This document shows, piece by piece, positions 38,346 to 51,007 of a DNA stretch of 64,000 bases. Position 1 is the stretch's first letter. Every line of letters starts with the position of its first letter. The notes under the pieces were generated by a model. It was not told the origin of the DNA, did no database searches, and worked only from the letters and a program-made list of their open reading frames with translations. Source of the stretch: Nymphaea colorata (Eukaryota; Streptophyta; Magnoliopsida; Nymphaeales; Nymphaeaceae); contig NC_045148.1 in NCBI RefSeq assembly GCF_008831285.2, positions 20,639,002 to 20,703,001 on the forward strand. Reading direction: 5' to 3'. The position numbers and the translations under genes are program-made.

Positions 38346-40259
38346 ATGAGCACATTTACCGGCATGTTACGCCATTTTAGCCTAAAGAACAGGAAAAAGG
38401 ATTCAAAAAATCGTGACACCAATAACGAAGAATCACAGGACAGTGAGCTTGGCCTCAACGCAAAATTGATTCTATGCTTCTTAAACCCGGCAATTCAAAA
38501 GATTGGAGTCTGGGGCATGGCTGGAACAGGCAAAACCTTGAATGTCACGACGGCACTGGGAACTTTAAATGAATTGAAAAATAAAATATTTGATTTTATC
38601 CTCTTCTTCACCGTCAAAGACGGCTTGAGAACTCTGAGAAATGATTTGATGAGGGAACTAGGCGTTATTAAGGTTGATAGTGAAGATGATGACATGAAAG
38701 CTGCGGCCTTGTTGTACAGGAGGCTGAGAGGGAAGAAGTTCCTTCTCGTCTTAGATGACTTGTGGGAAACAATCAGTTTAGAAGAGCTGGGAGTTCCTGA
38801 AACCACCGAAGAAAATGGCTGCAAGCTCTTGGTGATCACTCGAAACCGCAAACTGTGTGACCGTATGGGCACTCAGGTTGATATCAGGGTGCCTGGTTTT
38901 ACTGAGGAAGATGCATGGACCTACATCTGTGAAGCAGCCGGCGACGTCGTGAAGCAGCCATCAATCGAGCCCATAGCTAAACGAGTTGCAAAAGAATGTG
39001 ATTGCATGCCTCTTGCACTTAAAGCGACAATGGAGGCTATGGCGGGCAGAAGCGATGAGGTTTCTTGGCTGAGAATGTTGGGTGATTGGATGCACTTCAG
39101 GCCTTCAAGGCGAATCTTCGAAAAGTTGTTCCTGCGTTTGAAGTTGAGTTACGATCACTTGGAAAGTGAACTCCTAAGAAAATGCTTCTTAGCTTGTTCT
39201 TTCTATGCAGAAAAACAGGAGGTCAATGTGATAGAACTGATACACTGGTGGATTTATGAAGGCTACATTGACCTTACAGAGGAAATGGCATTGTTGGAGG
39301 CTTATGAGAAGGGGGCTCATCTGATAGCAGATCTAAGAGATGCAAGTATGATCCAAGTTCGTGATGGAGGCCTTATTAAATTCAATGATGTGATGAGGGA
39401 CCTAGCTCTAATTATCAAATCCAAAGAGTTCATAAAGAAGATCGATCAAAAGCTACTCGAAGCACCAGACAGAGAAGCATGGGAAGAAGCAGAGATGATA
39501 TCACTAAAAGAAAACCAAATAACAAGCCTTGAGCAGAACCCAAACTGTCCCAATCTCACTTGCCTGCACCTCTGTAGCAACCATCAGCTGAGAAAGATCT
39601 CCCCAGAGTTTTTTGAGCAAATGCCGGAACTTCGCTTTCTAGATTTGTCATGGACAGGAATTGATTCTCTGCCAAGATCAATCTCTCATCTTGTGAAGCT
39701 TCGGTTGCTTGATTTGGACTTCTGCAGGTCCTTGAGAAACATAACAGGTGTAGGGGCTCTCAAGCAACTGATCACTCTTGATCTCTCAGCCACCCCAATA
39801 GAAGAGCTACCAGTGGAAATTGGTGAACTGACTCAGCTGAGGCGCCTGCACATGTTTGCCACTGTGCATCTCAAGAGAGTTGCTAGTGGGATCTTGCCCA
39901 GACTCTGTTTTCTGGAAATCCTCAAGATGGGAGGCAGTTCCTATGCTTGGCAAAGCGAGGGCCTGGTCGGTGAAGCCAGCTTGCAGGAGCTGTTGGGCTT
40001 GAGACGCTTAGATGATTTAGCACTTGTAGTGAGAAGTGTTACTGATTTTGAATTCTTTGACCAAAGTACATCTCTACAGTCATGGAAAGATGACGTTACC
40101 ATAGAGTGCAGAATCTTAGAGACGTCGACGACTATGAAGTTTGAAGGCAAATTCAACAAGTGGGAGAGCGAATTTGAGGAAGAAGACATGGTTGCCAAGA
40201 TCCTAGCCGCTGCATCATCGATGGTGGATAAGTATGAAGGGTTCTTTGACAAAGCTTAA
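38346..40259 (+). CDS. NB-ARC-LRR immune receptor NLR2, lacking an N-terminal CC/TIR domain (637 aa)
   Basis: Paralogue of NLR1, same strand, 5.8 kb downstream of its stop. The start at 38346 follows a predicted UTR intron; an in-frame ATG at 38292 lies within that intron. P-loop GMAGTGKT (57-64), kinase-2 LLVLDDLW, RNBS-B LLVITR, GLPL form MPLALK, RNBS-D CFLACSFY. The MHD position reads FND (346-348), so Asp is kept but His is Asn. LRRs follow (LP-SIS-LVKLRLLDL), then a tail with MKFEGKFN and FFD shared with NLR1. No coiled coil, TIR or integrated domain is seen. It probably arose by tandem duplication with NLR1. The frame is intact. Confidence 0.9.
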   Translation: MSTFTGMLRHFSLKNRKKDSKNRDTNNEESQDSELGLNAKLILCFLNPAIQKIGVWGMAGTGKTLNVTTALGTLNELKNKIFDFILFFTVKDGLRTLRNDLMRELGVIKVDSEDDDMKAAALLYRRLRGKKFLLVLDDLWETISLEELGVPETTEENGCKLLVITRNRKLCDRMGTQVDIRVPGFTEEDAWTYICEAAGDVVKQPSIEPIAKRVAKECDCMPLALKATMEAMAGRSDEVSWLRMLGDWMHFRPSRRIFEKLFLRLKLSYDHLESELLRKCFLACSFYAEKQEVNVIELIHWWIYEGYIDLTEEMALLEAYEKGAHLIADLRDASMIQVRDGGLIKFNDVMRDLALIIKSKEFIKKIDQKLLEAPDREAWEEAEMISLKENQITSLEQNPNCPNLTCLHLCSNHQLRKISPEFFEQMPELRFLDLSWTGIDSLPRSISHLVKLRLLDLDFCRSLRNITGVGALKQLITLDLSATPIEELPVEIGELTQLRRLHMFATVHLKRVASGILPRLCFLEILKMGGSSYAWQSEGLVGEASLQELLGLRRLDDLALVVRSVTDFEFFDQSTSLQSWKDDVTIECRILETSTTMKFEGKFNKWESEFEEEDMVAKILAAASSMVDKYEGFFDKA

Positions 40260-40898
40260 TTTGGTCGAATTGACTTGGTGTTTAAAATGGGTAGTGGATT
40301 CAGAGCTTTTTCAAGGGGCTGGGAGTGAAGCTCCGGATTGCTACTGCTGAGTGGCTTTTGAGATTGAAGAACTTCTTGTTTGTGGATTGATATGTTGTTT
40401 GGCTTTCTTTTGTATGAAACTGCAGGAATGGTCTGTTTGATTTCGAATTGCAAAACGTTTGCAATGTCGTGCATAAATTAATTTGTTGAAGATTTGTATA
40501 AAGACCTTGTGTAAAAGAAAAGTTGATTTGACTAGAGCTTGCTAAGAGAAAAGAATCCATGTTGGGATCTGGTATTCAGTTCCACGTTTGACTATGAATC
40601 CAATCTCAATCCTACGCAGAACCAAAATCGAAGTACAAGAAAATGATAGATTTTAAACTAGCTTGACAAGTTTGGATTTAGTTTCAGAAAATCAATTTGG
40701 AGTCGAACACTCGATCCACATCAAAATAGGTTTGATTCGGTTAACTTGAACTAGGTAATAGCCATATCCAAATAAAAAGTAATTTATTCTACCCCATTCA
40801 TTTTAATTGTTGCTAGTCGTTGATACTCGAAAAATGATCGACGATGTACCATATCATGTAATCTTGCACGTTGTCACAGAATCACATATAATTTGAAT
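40260..40898. other. intergenic region between NLR2 and the broken NLR gene
   Basis: Contains the NLR2 3' UTR and the 3' flank of the minus-strand NLR pseudogene. No further gene is visible. Confidence 0.5.
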
Positions 40899-41097
40899 TC
40901 AAATCCAGAGCTTTCTTGAGACAGTCCTGCATCTCCACTCAACATCTGAATCTCCCATCTGGACTTCGGATGCACTTCTTTTAGGAAGCACAGTTATTTT
41001 CATTATCTTCGATCTGTCTAAAGCTGCACCTTTGGCGCCGGTGAGAAACCAAGTATCTGCAGGGAACAGAGTGCCAAGCAAACGTTTAACATCTAAA
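40899..41097 (-). pseudogene. C-terminal coding end of a broken NLR gene (left of copia A)
   Basis: On the minus strand this frame is open from the copia junction at 41097 to a TGA at 40899-40901, encoding about 66 residues ending RTVSRKLWI. Across the insertion it is in frame with the residues encoded just right of the element (46367 upward, or 51008 upward) once one copy of the CTAAA duplication is removed. It is therefore the severed end of one exon. No domain is recognised in the tail. Confidence 0.75.
41093..41097. repeat. target-site duplication CTAAA (left) of copia A
   Basis: The same five bases follow the other LTR at 46362-46366 and, in the repeated segment, at 51003-51007. Confidence 0.9.
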
Positions 41098-41589
41098 TGT
41101 GTAAGAAAGAAACAAGAGACAAGTTTTTATGTGGTTCAGTGAAGCACACCTACGTCCACGAGAGAGACTCTTCCACCGTGTGTGGTGGAGAGGTTCATTC
41201 TACTATTTATAATGTTACACTTGAGACTTCTCCTTGATTTCAGGAGAGATTATAGTCCTACCATGATTGCTCTTGCGAGCTGTACATATACGTTTCATGT
41301 TGCTAATGTCTTGGGATTGACTTTCCCTGTTGAGTCGTTGCATTCTTGGATCCTTATTTGTAACTGTGGCCTGATTCCTTCATCGTCATCTTCTTTAGTA
41401 ACTGCCGTAATCTGCAATCTGGCTGATTTATCATTTTGTGTAATGGTGGCCTGATTTCCTTCATCGTTGCTCTGTTCTTTAGTAACTGACGTAATCGGCA
41501 GCCTGGTTGATTTGTGATTTTGTGTAACTGGCACAACAATCTTCATTCTAGTCGTTTGATGATATTGATTATATTCCTTTACCGTTTCA
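41098..41589 (-). repeat. 3' LTR of copia A (492 bp)
   Basis: Bounded by TG and CA, next to the purine tract (TTTGAGGGGGG on the minus strand). Confidence 0.92.
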
Positions 41590-41600
41590 TCCCCCCTCAA

Positions 41601-44600
41601 ATTGGGCGGGCCGTTAGCCAGACCCAGTTTGTCTCAAAGTGAATTAAAGTGGTTGCTAGACAATGCCTTGGTGAATATATCAGCAAGTTGTTGAGAGGAT
41701 GGCACAAATTGCGTGGTAAGTTGTCCAAGCGTGATCTTTTCACGAAGGAAATGATAATCCAACTCAACATGTTTCATTCGAGAGTGAAAAACTGGTTTGA
41801 TAGAAACCTGTAGGGCAGACATATTGTCACAATATAAGATTGGAGTGCAGGCTAGATATATTCCAAGATCTTTCAATATATATTGAATCCATGTAAGTTT
41901 GGTGGCGGCAGAGCCATAGATCTATATTCTGCTTCTGTCATAGATCGAGCGACAGTAGGTTGTTTCTTAGCTGCCCAAGATATACAATTTGTGCCAATGA
42001 AAGTGCAATATCTAGCAGTTGAGCATCGAGTGTCCTTGCATCCTGCCCAGTCTCAATCAGAGAAGCATGAAGTTGAAAATCAGTCAGAGGGAGAGAGTAC
42101 AACCATCAGAAATAGTTTCGTGAATGTAGCAGAGTATAAGTTTAACAAGCTGAAAATGACTATTCTTTGGTGTCTGCATATACCGACTGACATAATTAAC
42201 ACTGACTGATATATCGGGCCTGGTAAACATCAAATATTGTAGCCCCCCAACCAAACTGTGAAACAGTGTTGGATCTGAAAAAGGTCCATCATGAAGAGGT
42301 GATTGATAATGTTGAACTAAAGGGGTGATGACTGGTTTACAGCCAAGAAATTTTGCACGTTCGAGAAGACTAAAGGCGTAACGCCGTTGATTTAAGAAAC
42401 AGTCCAGATTTAGTCTTAATAACTTCCACACCTAAGAAGTGATGAAGATATCCAAGATCTTTCATGGCGAACTCGATACTCAACTCTTTAATAATTTGTT
42501 GAAGAAGGATACTATTGCTTCCTGTTAATATGGTGTCGTCAACATAAGAAGGAGAAAGATAGTACCTTGAGCTTCTTGATAAACAAACAATGAAGAGTCT
42601 GAGATGCTGGCGTAAAAGCCTTTGGTTAACAAGGAGCCAAACCGATTGTACCAAACTCGAGGTGCCTGGGGAACTCCATATAAAGCTCGGTGAAGTCGGC
42701 AGACATGTGTGGTTTGGAAGGATCAATGAATCCTGGTGGCTGTTCAATGAATACAGTTTGATCCAAGTTGCTATGGAGAAACACATTTTGACATCGAGCT
42801 GCTTAATGTCCCAATTGTTGGTCAAGGCAATAGTAAGAACAATGCAATTGTAGTCGGTTTGATAACAGGAGAGAAAGTTTCCATAAAGTCAACACCAGGA
42901 ATTTGGTTGAACTCGCGAGCTACCAGCCGTGCCTTCAAGCGTTCCAAAGTGCCATCACTTTTTAATTTGGTTTTAAAAACCCAATACCACATTCATGTTT
43001 GGTTGTCGAGGAACTAGAGTCCAAGTTTGACAATAGTGAAGTGCGTGTAATTCCCCTTTCATCGCCGCGACCCAGCCATCATGCATGAGAGCATCTTTCA
43101 CCGTTTTGGGCTCTAGATGAATACTCATAGTGAGCAAGTAGCAAGGATTAGGCTTAACGACACCAACCTTTGCTCGAGTAATCATGACATGAGAGTTGAG
43201 GATGGAGCGGAACTTGAGTGGCTGCGGCATGGAGATCGAGAGATGGTTCAGCTTGAGGTGGAAGCTTGTCACTAGAAGATGGTGAGGCTGCTGCAATAGG
43301 GGATAGCACAACTTGTTGAATCAATGAGTTTTCGTGAGGAGAAGATACAGCAGTGTAGCTAGTAACATTCTGGAGTTGGAGCTCTTCATGATGCATACAA
43401 GTGGAGGAGCCAACAACAAGCTGTCTATCCACATTCTGAGTATTATTAGGGGGCTCGGTCTAATCCCTGAATGTTGTAGGTTGCAGTTGATATTCAACTT
43501 TGGAAAATAATATGCCAGGCTTGTGATACGGAAAGTTAGCTTCATCAAAAACCACATGCCGTGAAGTATATATACAACCAGTAGGAGGATATAATCTGCG
43601 ATAGCCTTTGTGAATGGAACTATATCCCAAGAATACACAAAGTAACGATCTTGGTTCAAATTTATGCTTGGCATAATCTTTCAAGTAAGGAAAGCAACGA
43701 CTTCCAAAAATACCAAGGCATGTATAATATGATTTCTTTCCAAAAACACATTCAAATGGTGATTTCATTTGCAAGGTGGGTATAGGCAACCGATTGATTA
43801 ACCATGCATCAGTCAAGAAAGCATCGACCCAATATTTCATGGTATATGAGCATGGAAGAGCATGGTGAGACCCAACTCAACTATGATCGATGACGCCGTT
43901 CAGCCAGTCCGTTTTGCCGGTGGCGTTTTGGGGCATGACTTAATATGTCAGATGCCATGATTTCTCAAATAATTTTCTAGGATCCGACTATTAAATTCAC
44001 CTCCTTCATTGGTTTGAAAATTTTTTAATTTTGTTTCGAATTGACGTTCAACTAGTTTGTGGAAATCCATAAACACTTGACAAAGTTCAGATTTGTGTCG
44101 AAGAGGATATAACCAAACAAATCTTGTAGCTTCATCAACAAATATAGCATAAACTGAAATTTTTTTGTAGACGTGATAGGGGCTGGTTCCCATAAGTCAC
44201 AATGAACACATTCAAGAAAGATTTGAGAATGCTCTTCTATAGGAGAAATGGAAGCCGACACATTTTGGCAAGCTGACAACTAGAACAAACTGACATTCTT
44301 GATTGAGGTCCACTCACCTCAATATTATTTTTGCTAACAAGAAAATCAACTATCCGATGATGAGGATGGCCCAAACGTTGATGCCACTTTCTTTATTGAT
44401 TGACTGAAACCTGTTGGAAAAGAAGACTGCATGTTGTCGATCCTTGGAGTTTTCTTGAAATGCATAAAGATCTCTGGTTCTACTGCCCAACGCTATTAGA
44501 CGATTGTCCCTCTTGTCCTTAACAGAAAAACCATCAGTAGATAATTGAAAAACATATGGATATTCAGACGTTAACTGCTGATAGAGACTAAATTTTCTTA

Positions 44601-45855
44601 ATTTGAGCACAACTTAGAACTTATTGAGCGGTCATGCATTTTTTTCCCGTTTTGAATATCAGCATTTCCAATTGAGTGATACTTAATTTTTCACCATTTC
44701 CCACATAATTGATCGTTACCATGATATTCAGTATAGTTTGTAAGTTTATCTGGATTAGACTTATATGTGTGGACGCCCCCGTATCAGGAAACCATTTGCC
44801 ATCATGGTCCGTCAGCTGTCTTCATTGCTGCCAAAGCGTGGGTACTTCCTACACTTGGAAGCGTGATTGAATCAATGCCAACAATTAGCAGCATTGTGAT
44901 TCATTTTGTGGCAGATTTGACATTGAACACCTTTGTTCTTGTTTTGGTTCTCTCCGCGTCCACCATTCTTGTCTGATTGAATTGAAATTGTCTTCCTCCT
45001 TGGGCCGACTGAAAATGTCCTCCTCCTTGGGTCGACTGAAAAGCTCCTCCGGCCTCCTTGGGCCGCTTGTGTGAATTCTCCCCTTTGAGTTAAAGAACTA
45101 ATTTCTATTTATTTAAACTTGGAATTTGAATATTTTCTCTGTAAAGTGCAACCTGCTGACTAGTATCCTCATGATACATACTCCGCATAGTTTCATGATC
45201 TGGAGTAAAGCTACCACATCTATGTAGGATGGTGTGGGGGTTTCATCATGTGGTGGTAAGGAATCATATTCGTGTTCCAATCCACGAGCCAAAAAATTTG
45301 GAATGGTCTTCTATAGGCTTGCCTATAGCCGCAAGCTCGTCACATATCTTCTTGAACTCACAAATAAAATCAGCAATAGACAGATTTCTTTTCTTATAAG
45401 TCTCAAGCTTTTGCATAACCAAGTGTTCCTTCTTGACATTTATGAGAGAAATGTGTCATAAGTGTATGTCATACCTCTTTAGATGTTTGAAGTCCAATGA
45501 CGGTACCCCATGACTTCTTCTGCAAGAGTGCCGGTGATCCATCCACGCAATAGTCGATCTGATTTTTCGCCATGCTTGATAGATTGGATTCACTCGTTCC
45601 TCCCACCGTACCGTCTTCTTTGGTGTGATGGACTGTAGGTTCGGGCGCAGCTGTCTCTCCTTCAATGAACTCAATCATATCTTGGTCTCAATGACTCGAA
45701 GGAGTTGGGTTTTCCATATCAAAAAATTGGTCTGGTTTCAACTTAATGGTAAGAAAGTTTGTGACTTTAAGTTGTAAGGGTATGGGTAAGGAGAAGAGAC
45801 GGTGGAAAGCCATTGAAGGTATACTAAAAAAAAACTCACGGTGCAAGACCCTAAT
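41601..45855 (-). pseudogene. copia A gag-pol region (frameshifted)
   Basis: Reading from high to low coordinates: gag near 45.0-45.7 kb, GAG-pre-integrase at 44350-44610, integrase core at 43948-44193 and its C-terminal part at 43460-43840 (CVFLGYSSIHKGYRRL), the Ser/Pro-rich linker at 42973-43432, reverse transcriptase at 42084-42825 and RNase H at 41634-41876 (YCDNMSALQ, ADIFTKAL). The domain order is that of copia (integrase before reverse transcriptase). No full-length polyprotein is possible. Confidence 0.9.
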
Positions 45856-45867
45856 GCTCTGATACCA

Positions 45868-46361
45868 TGTGAAAGAAAGAAACAAGAGACAAGTTTTTAC
45901 GTGGTTCGGTGAAGCACACCTACGTCCATGAGAGAGACTCTTCCACCGTGTGTGGTGGAGAGGTTCATTCCACTATTTATGATGTTACACTTGAGACTTC
46001 TTCCTTGATTTCAGGAGAGATTATAGTCCTTTCATGATTGCTCTTGCGAGCTGTACATATACGTTTCATGTTGCTAACGTTTTGGGATTGACTTTCCCTA
46101 TTGAGTCGTTGCATTCTTGGATCCTCATTTGTAACCGTGGCCGGATTCCCTTCATCGTCATCTTCTTAGTAACTGTCGTAATCTGCAATCTGGGCTGATT
46201 TATCATTTTGTGTAATGGTGGCTGATTTCCTTCGTCGTTGCCTTCTTCTTTAGTAACTGACGTAATCGACAGCCTCGTTGATTTGTGATTTTCTATAACT
46301 GGCGCAACAATCTTCATTCTAGCCGTTTGATGATATTGATTATATTCCTTTACCGTTTCCA
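45868..46361 (-). repeat. 5' LTR of copia A (494 bp)
   Basis: Adjacent to the tRNA-Met primer-binding site at 45856-45867. It is a close match to 41098-41589 and to 50483-51002. Confidence 0.92.
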
Positions 46362-46366
46362 CTAAA

Positions 46367-46580
46367 CGGGCATGCCCATCGAGTTTCCTGTGTGATTCCT
46401 CGTTTTCAGCAAGTCTATCAGGTTGAGGAAAAAGGCACAAGTTGGAAAACAAGCATAAATCCTCAGAAAAGCAACCCCAAGAAGTACAATGGTTCTGCTC
46501 CTGACGAATGAAAGTAAATTGCGAAACCAATTTCTTGGGTTGTACAACTTTAACTTGTTATCAAGATTAGCTCGGTGATC
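46367..46580 (-). pseudogene. broken NLR gene: penultimate coding segment (copy left of the gap)
   Basis: Open minus-strand frame running into the copia junction, including CTSWGCFSEDLCLF and ENEESHRKLDGHARL. It continues in frame into 40899-41097 if the element is removed. A single-base loss near 46558 relative to the right-hand copy breaks the upstream part. Confidence 0.6.
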
Positions 46581-46787
46581 GATTAGGAAGATCTATAATC
46601 GACCACTTAAACCTTTAATGATCTCTCGTTTCAAACGAATTATTCAGAGGTCACAAATGTGCTCATCCCCTGTTTGCCTTGAACAAGAAAAATCTTCCTC
46701 ACAATTCAAGGATCCAAAACAGCAGTGTGTGTTGCACCAAGTAATTAAGCGGTAGCTTAACCATGATGCGCAGCAGTGGGGGTTTAC

Positions 46788-47199
46788 TCCTCAAAACGAT
46801 ACTACATTTTCTCAATTTGTAAGCTCCGACGACTGTAAGATCCATCGTCCCGGTAGCCGTTTCCTTTGCTAGCATCTGGGTAACTTCTTCTGCCTCCTTC
46901 TGTTCTCGAAGAACCAACACCCGATGCGGGCATTTGATTCCAACTCTCCACATTCCATTTCCCTTAACAACATTTCTCTCCATTGCATTCCCCTCCGATC
47001 ACAGATCAAAAAATCATCCTTTGAGACTATAAACCGAGTACTTGTCACGGACTGCCCCCTCCAGAAACGCTCGAAGGACGCTGAAAGAACCCACACTCGG
47101 CACATTTGGAACAAGGAAAGATATTACTGCCGTCCCGTTGGGGCTCGAACAATTCAGAAATCCAGGAAGGCAGAGCTTTACATAGCCTTCAAAATTCGC
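46788..47199 (-). pseudogene. broken NLR gene: post-LRR (C-JID-like) exon, copy left of the gap
   Basis: Starts after a splice acceptor at 47200-47201 with NFEGYVKLCLPGFLNCSS and continues with a beta-rich stretch (VISFLVPNVPS, then ICDRRGMQW). This resembles the C-terminal jelly-roll/Ig-like domain that follows the LRRs of TIR-type NLRs and helps bind effectors. It contains about 59 bases near 46880-46940 that are missing from the right-hand copy. Confidence 0.6.
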
Positions 47200-47295
47200 C
47201 TCCTGAAAACAAACATTTATAGTATAATAAATTGCGATTAGCAAACCAAATTTAATAAGCCACCATTCAGAAGGCACAATTCTCTCTTTGTTTAC

Positions 47296-47505
47296 CTTCA
47301 GCCTGTTCCACAAGGCATCGGAAAGGCTGGTGCATTCTCTAAGATCCAAGTCCTCCAAGCATTTCAATTTCTCAAGGCCAGGAATGTCGACGAGATTCCC
47401 GCACTTGTTTAGATTTAATTCTCGCAGCATATTCAAATTCGAGACATCTGAAATTGTCTCCAGGGCCTCGCAGCATGTGGCATTCAGATGGATCAACGAT
47501 GGTGG
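47296..47505 (-). pseudogene. broken NLR gene: last LRR exon, copy left of the gap
   Basis: LRRs with LNMLRELNLNKCGNLVDIPG and LKCLEDLDLRECTSL. A splice donor lies at the low end (AAG/GTAAAC on the minus strand, exon ending at 47296). At the high end the exon is cut by the solo LTR at 47506. Confidence 0.7.
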
Positions 47506-47656
47506 TGTTGGGTCGGGTCCAGCCTCAAGAGAACCTGACCCGGCCCGTCACTTAAGTGACGGGCGGGAGAAATAAAGGGGAGGGCACTCGATGGTGCCTC
47601 CCATTCTTTTCTTACGTCTCTCTCTCTTTTAGGGTTTTCTTTTGGGAAAAGGAAAA
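47506..47656. repeat. truncated copy of the solo LTR, cut by the N gap
   Basis: Matches the first 150 bases of the complete solo LTR at 52091-52742, with the same GGTGG flank at 47501-47505. It includes a perfect 20-bp palindrome at 47544-47563 (CCCGTCACTTAAGTGACGGG). Confidence 0.85.
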
Positions 47657-47756
47657 NNNNNNNNNNNNNNNNNNNNNNNNNNNNNNNNNNNNNNNNNNNN
47701 NNNNNNNNNNNNNNNNNNNNNNNNNNNNNNNNNNNNNNNNNNNNNNNNNNNNNNNN
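47657..47756. other. assembly gap of 100 N
   Basis: Exactly 100 N, the usual placeholder for a gap of unknown size. The sequences on its two sides overlap in content (43158-47656 against 47757-52240). Confidence 0.98.
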
Positions 47757-50700
47757 CGACACCAACCTTTGCTCGAGTAATCATGACATGAGAGTTTGAG
47801 GATGGAGGCGGAACTTGAGTGGCTGCGGCATGGAGATCGAGAGATGGTTCAGCTTGAGGTGGAAGCTCGTCACTAGAAGATGGTGAGGCTGCTGCAATAG
47901 GGGATAGCACAACTTGTTGAATCAGTGAGTTTTCATGAGGAGAAGATACAGCAGGTGTAGCTAGTAACATTTCTGGAGTTGGGAGCTCTTCATGATGCAT
48001 ACAAGTGGAGGAGCCAACAACAAGCTGTCTATCCACATTCTGAGTATTATTAGGGGGCTCGGTCTAATCCCTGAATGTTGTAGGTTGCAGTTGATATTCA
48101 ACTTTGGAAAATAATATGCCAGGCTTGTGATACGGAAAGTTAGCTTCATCAAAAACCACATGCCGTGAAGTATATATACAACCAGTAGGAGGATATAATC
48201 TGCGATAGCCTTTGTGAATGGAACTATATCCCAAGAATACACAAAGTAACGGTCTTGGTTCAAATTTATGCTTGGCATAATCTTTCAAGTAAGGAAAGCA
48301 ACGACTTCCAAAAATACCAAGGCATGTATAATATGATTTCTTTCCAAAAACACATTCAAATGGTGATTTCATTTGCAAGGTGGGTATAGGCAACCGATTG
48401 ATTAACCATGCATCAGTCAATAAAGCATCGACCCAATATTTCATGGGTATATGAGCATGGAAGAGCATGGTGAGACCCAACTCAACTATTGATCGATGAC
48501 GCCGTTCAGCCAATCCGTTTTGCGGTGGCGTTTTGGGGCATGACTTAATATGTCAGATGCCATGATTTCTCAAATAATTTTCTAGGATCCGACTATTAAA
48601 TTCACCTCCTTCATTGGTTTGAAAATTTTTTAATTTTGTTTCGAATTGACGTTCAACTAGTTTGTGGAAATCCATAAACACTTGACAAAGTTCAGATTTG
48701 TGTCGGAGAGGATATAACCAAACAAATCTTGTAGCTTCATCAACAAATATAGCATAAAACTGAAATTTTTTTGTAGACGTGATAGGGGCTGGTTCCCATA
48801 AGTCACAATGAACACATTTAAGAAAGATTTGAGAATGCTCTTCTACAGGAAGAAATGGAAGCCGACACATTTTGGCAAGCTGACAACTAGAACAAACTGA
48901 CATTCTTGATTGAGGTCCACTCACCTCAATATTATTTTTGCTAACAAGAAAATCAACTATCCGATGATGAGGATGGCCCAAACGTTGATGCCACGTTTCT
49001 TTATTGATTGACTGAAACCTGCTGGAAAAGAAGACTGCATGTTGTCGATCCTTGGAGTTTTCTTGAAACGCATAAAGATCTCTGGTTCTACTGCCCAACG
49101 CTATTAGACGATTGTCCCTCTTGTCCTTAACAGAAAAACCATCAGTAGATAATTGAAAAACATATGGATATTCAGACGTTAACTTGATGATAGAGACTAA
49201 ATTCTTCTTAATTTGAGGCACAACTAGAACATTATTGAGCGTCATGCATTTTTTTCCCGTTTTGAATATCAGCATTTCCAATATGAGTGATACTTAATTT
49301 TTCACCATTTCCCACCATAATTTGATCGTTACCATGATATTCAGTATAGTTTGTAAGTTTATCTGGATCAGACATTATATGTGTGGACGCCCCCGTATCA
49401 GGAAACCATTTGTCATCATGTCCGTCAGCTATCTTCATTGCTGCCAAAGCGTGTGGTACTTCCTACACTTGGAAAGCGTGATTGAATCAATGCCAACAAT
49501 TAGCAGCATTGTGATTCATTTTGTGGCAGATTTGACATTGAACACCTTTGTTCTTGTTTTGGTTCTCTCCGCGTCCACCATTCTTGTCTTGATTGAATTG
49601 AAATTGTCTTCCTCCTTGGGCCGACTGAAAATGTCCTCCTCCTTGGGTCGACTGAAAAGCTCCTCCTTGGGCCGCTTGTGTGAATTCTCACCCCTTTGAG
49701 TTAAAGAACTAATTTCTATTTGATTTAAACTTGGAATTTGAATATTTCTTGCTGTAAAGTGCAACCTGCTGACTAGTATCCTCATGATACATACTCCGCA
49801 TAGTTTCATGACTCTGGAGTAAAGCTACCACATCTATGTAGGATGGTGTTGGGGTTTCATCATAGTGGTGGTAAAGGAATCATATTCGTGTTCCAATCCA
49901 CGAGCCAAAAAACTTTGGAATGGTCTTCTATAGGCTTGCCTATAGCCGCAAGCTCGTCACATATCTTCTTGAACTCACAAATAAAATCAGCAATAGACAG
50001 ATTTCTTTTCTTATAAGTCTGAAGCTTTTGTATAACCAAGTGTTCCCTCTCTTGACATTTATGAGAGAAATGTGTCATAAGTGTATGTCATACCTCTTTA
50101 GATGTTTGAAGTCCAATGACGGTACCCATGACTTCTTCTGCAAGAGTGCCAGTGATCCATCCACGCAATAGTCGATCTGATTTTCAACATGCTTGATAGA
50201 TTGGATTCACTCATTCCTCCACCGTACCGTCTTCTTTGGTGTGATGGACCGTAGGTTCGGGCGCATCTGTCTCTCCTTAAATGAACTCAATCATATCTTG
50301 GCTCTCAATGACTCGAAGGAGTTGGGTTTTCCATATCAAAAAATTGGTCTGGTTTAACTTAACGGTCAGAAAGTTTGCGACGTTTAAGTTGTAAGGGTAT
50401 GGGTAAGGAGAAGAGACGATGGAAGCCATTGAAGGTATACTAAAAAAAACTCACGGCGCAAGACCCTAATGCTCTGATACCATGTGAAAGAAAGAAACAA
50501 GAGACAAGTTTTTACGTGGTTCGGTGAAGCACACCTACGTCCATGAGAGAGACTCTTCCACCGTGTGTGGTGGAGAGGTTCATTCCACTATTTATGATGT
50601 TACACTTGAGACTTCTCCTTGATTTCAGGAGAGATTATAGTCCTATCATGATTCTTGCGAGCTGTACATATACGTTTCATGTTGCTAACGTTTTGGGATT

Positions 50701-51002
50701 GACTTTCCCTGTTGAGTCGTTGCATTCTTAGTTCCTCATTTGTAACCGTGGCCTGATTCCCTTCATCGTCATCTTCTTTAGTAACTGCCGTAATATGCAA
50801 TCTGGCTGATTTATCATTTTGTGTAATGGTCGCCTGATTTCCTTCATCATTGCTAACCGTGGCCTGATTTCCTTCATCGTTGCCTTGTTCTTTAGTAACT
50901 GACGTAATCGACAGCCTGGTTGATTTGTGATTTTCTATAACTGGCGCAACAATCTTCATTCTAGCCGTTTGATGATATTGATTATATTCCTTTACCGTTT
51001 CA
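47757..51002 (-). mobile_element. second copy of copia A (5' LTR and most of gag-pol), cut by the N gap
   Basis: Corresponds to 43158-46361. 5' LTR 50483-51002 (520 bp, with one extra internal unit of about 30 bp), primer-binding site 50471-50482, flank CTAAA at 51003-51007. The frame 48553-49281 spans the GAG-pre-integrase finger and integrase core without a break. The protease DTGAS is at 49232-49447, a gag zinc knuckle (CQICHKMNHNAANC) near 49510-49540 and gag at 49860-50078. The 3' half of the element is missing at the gap. Confidence 0.9.
50483..51002 (-). repeat. 5' LTR of copia A, second copy (520 bp)
   Basis: Begins TGTGAAAG and ends GTTTCA. It differs from 45868-46361 mainly by a duplication of about 30 bp near 50845-50880. 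Confidence 0.9.
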
Positions 51003-51007
51003 CTAAA

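Larger units (their letters stand above)
41098..46361 (-). mobile_element. Ty1/copia LTR retrotransposon A, complete structure, decayed coding
   Basis: Minus orientation. 5' LTR 45868-46361; primer-binding site 45856-45867 (TGGTATCAGAGC, initiator tRNA-Met); polypurine tract 41590-41600; 3' LTR 41098-41589; TSD CTAAA. Gag, protease, integrase, reverse transcriptase ([11 protein letters not shown]) and RNase H are all recognisable, but many single-base indels break the frame. The part repeated right of the N gap has fewer frameshifts, so some of these indels may be assembly errors. The element interrupts the last part of an NLR gene. Confidence 0.93.
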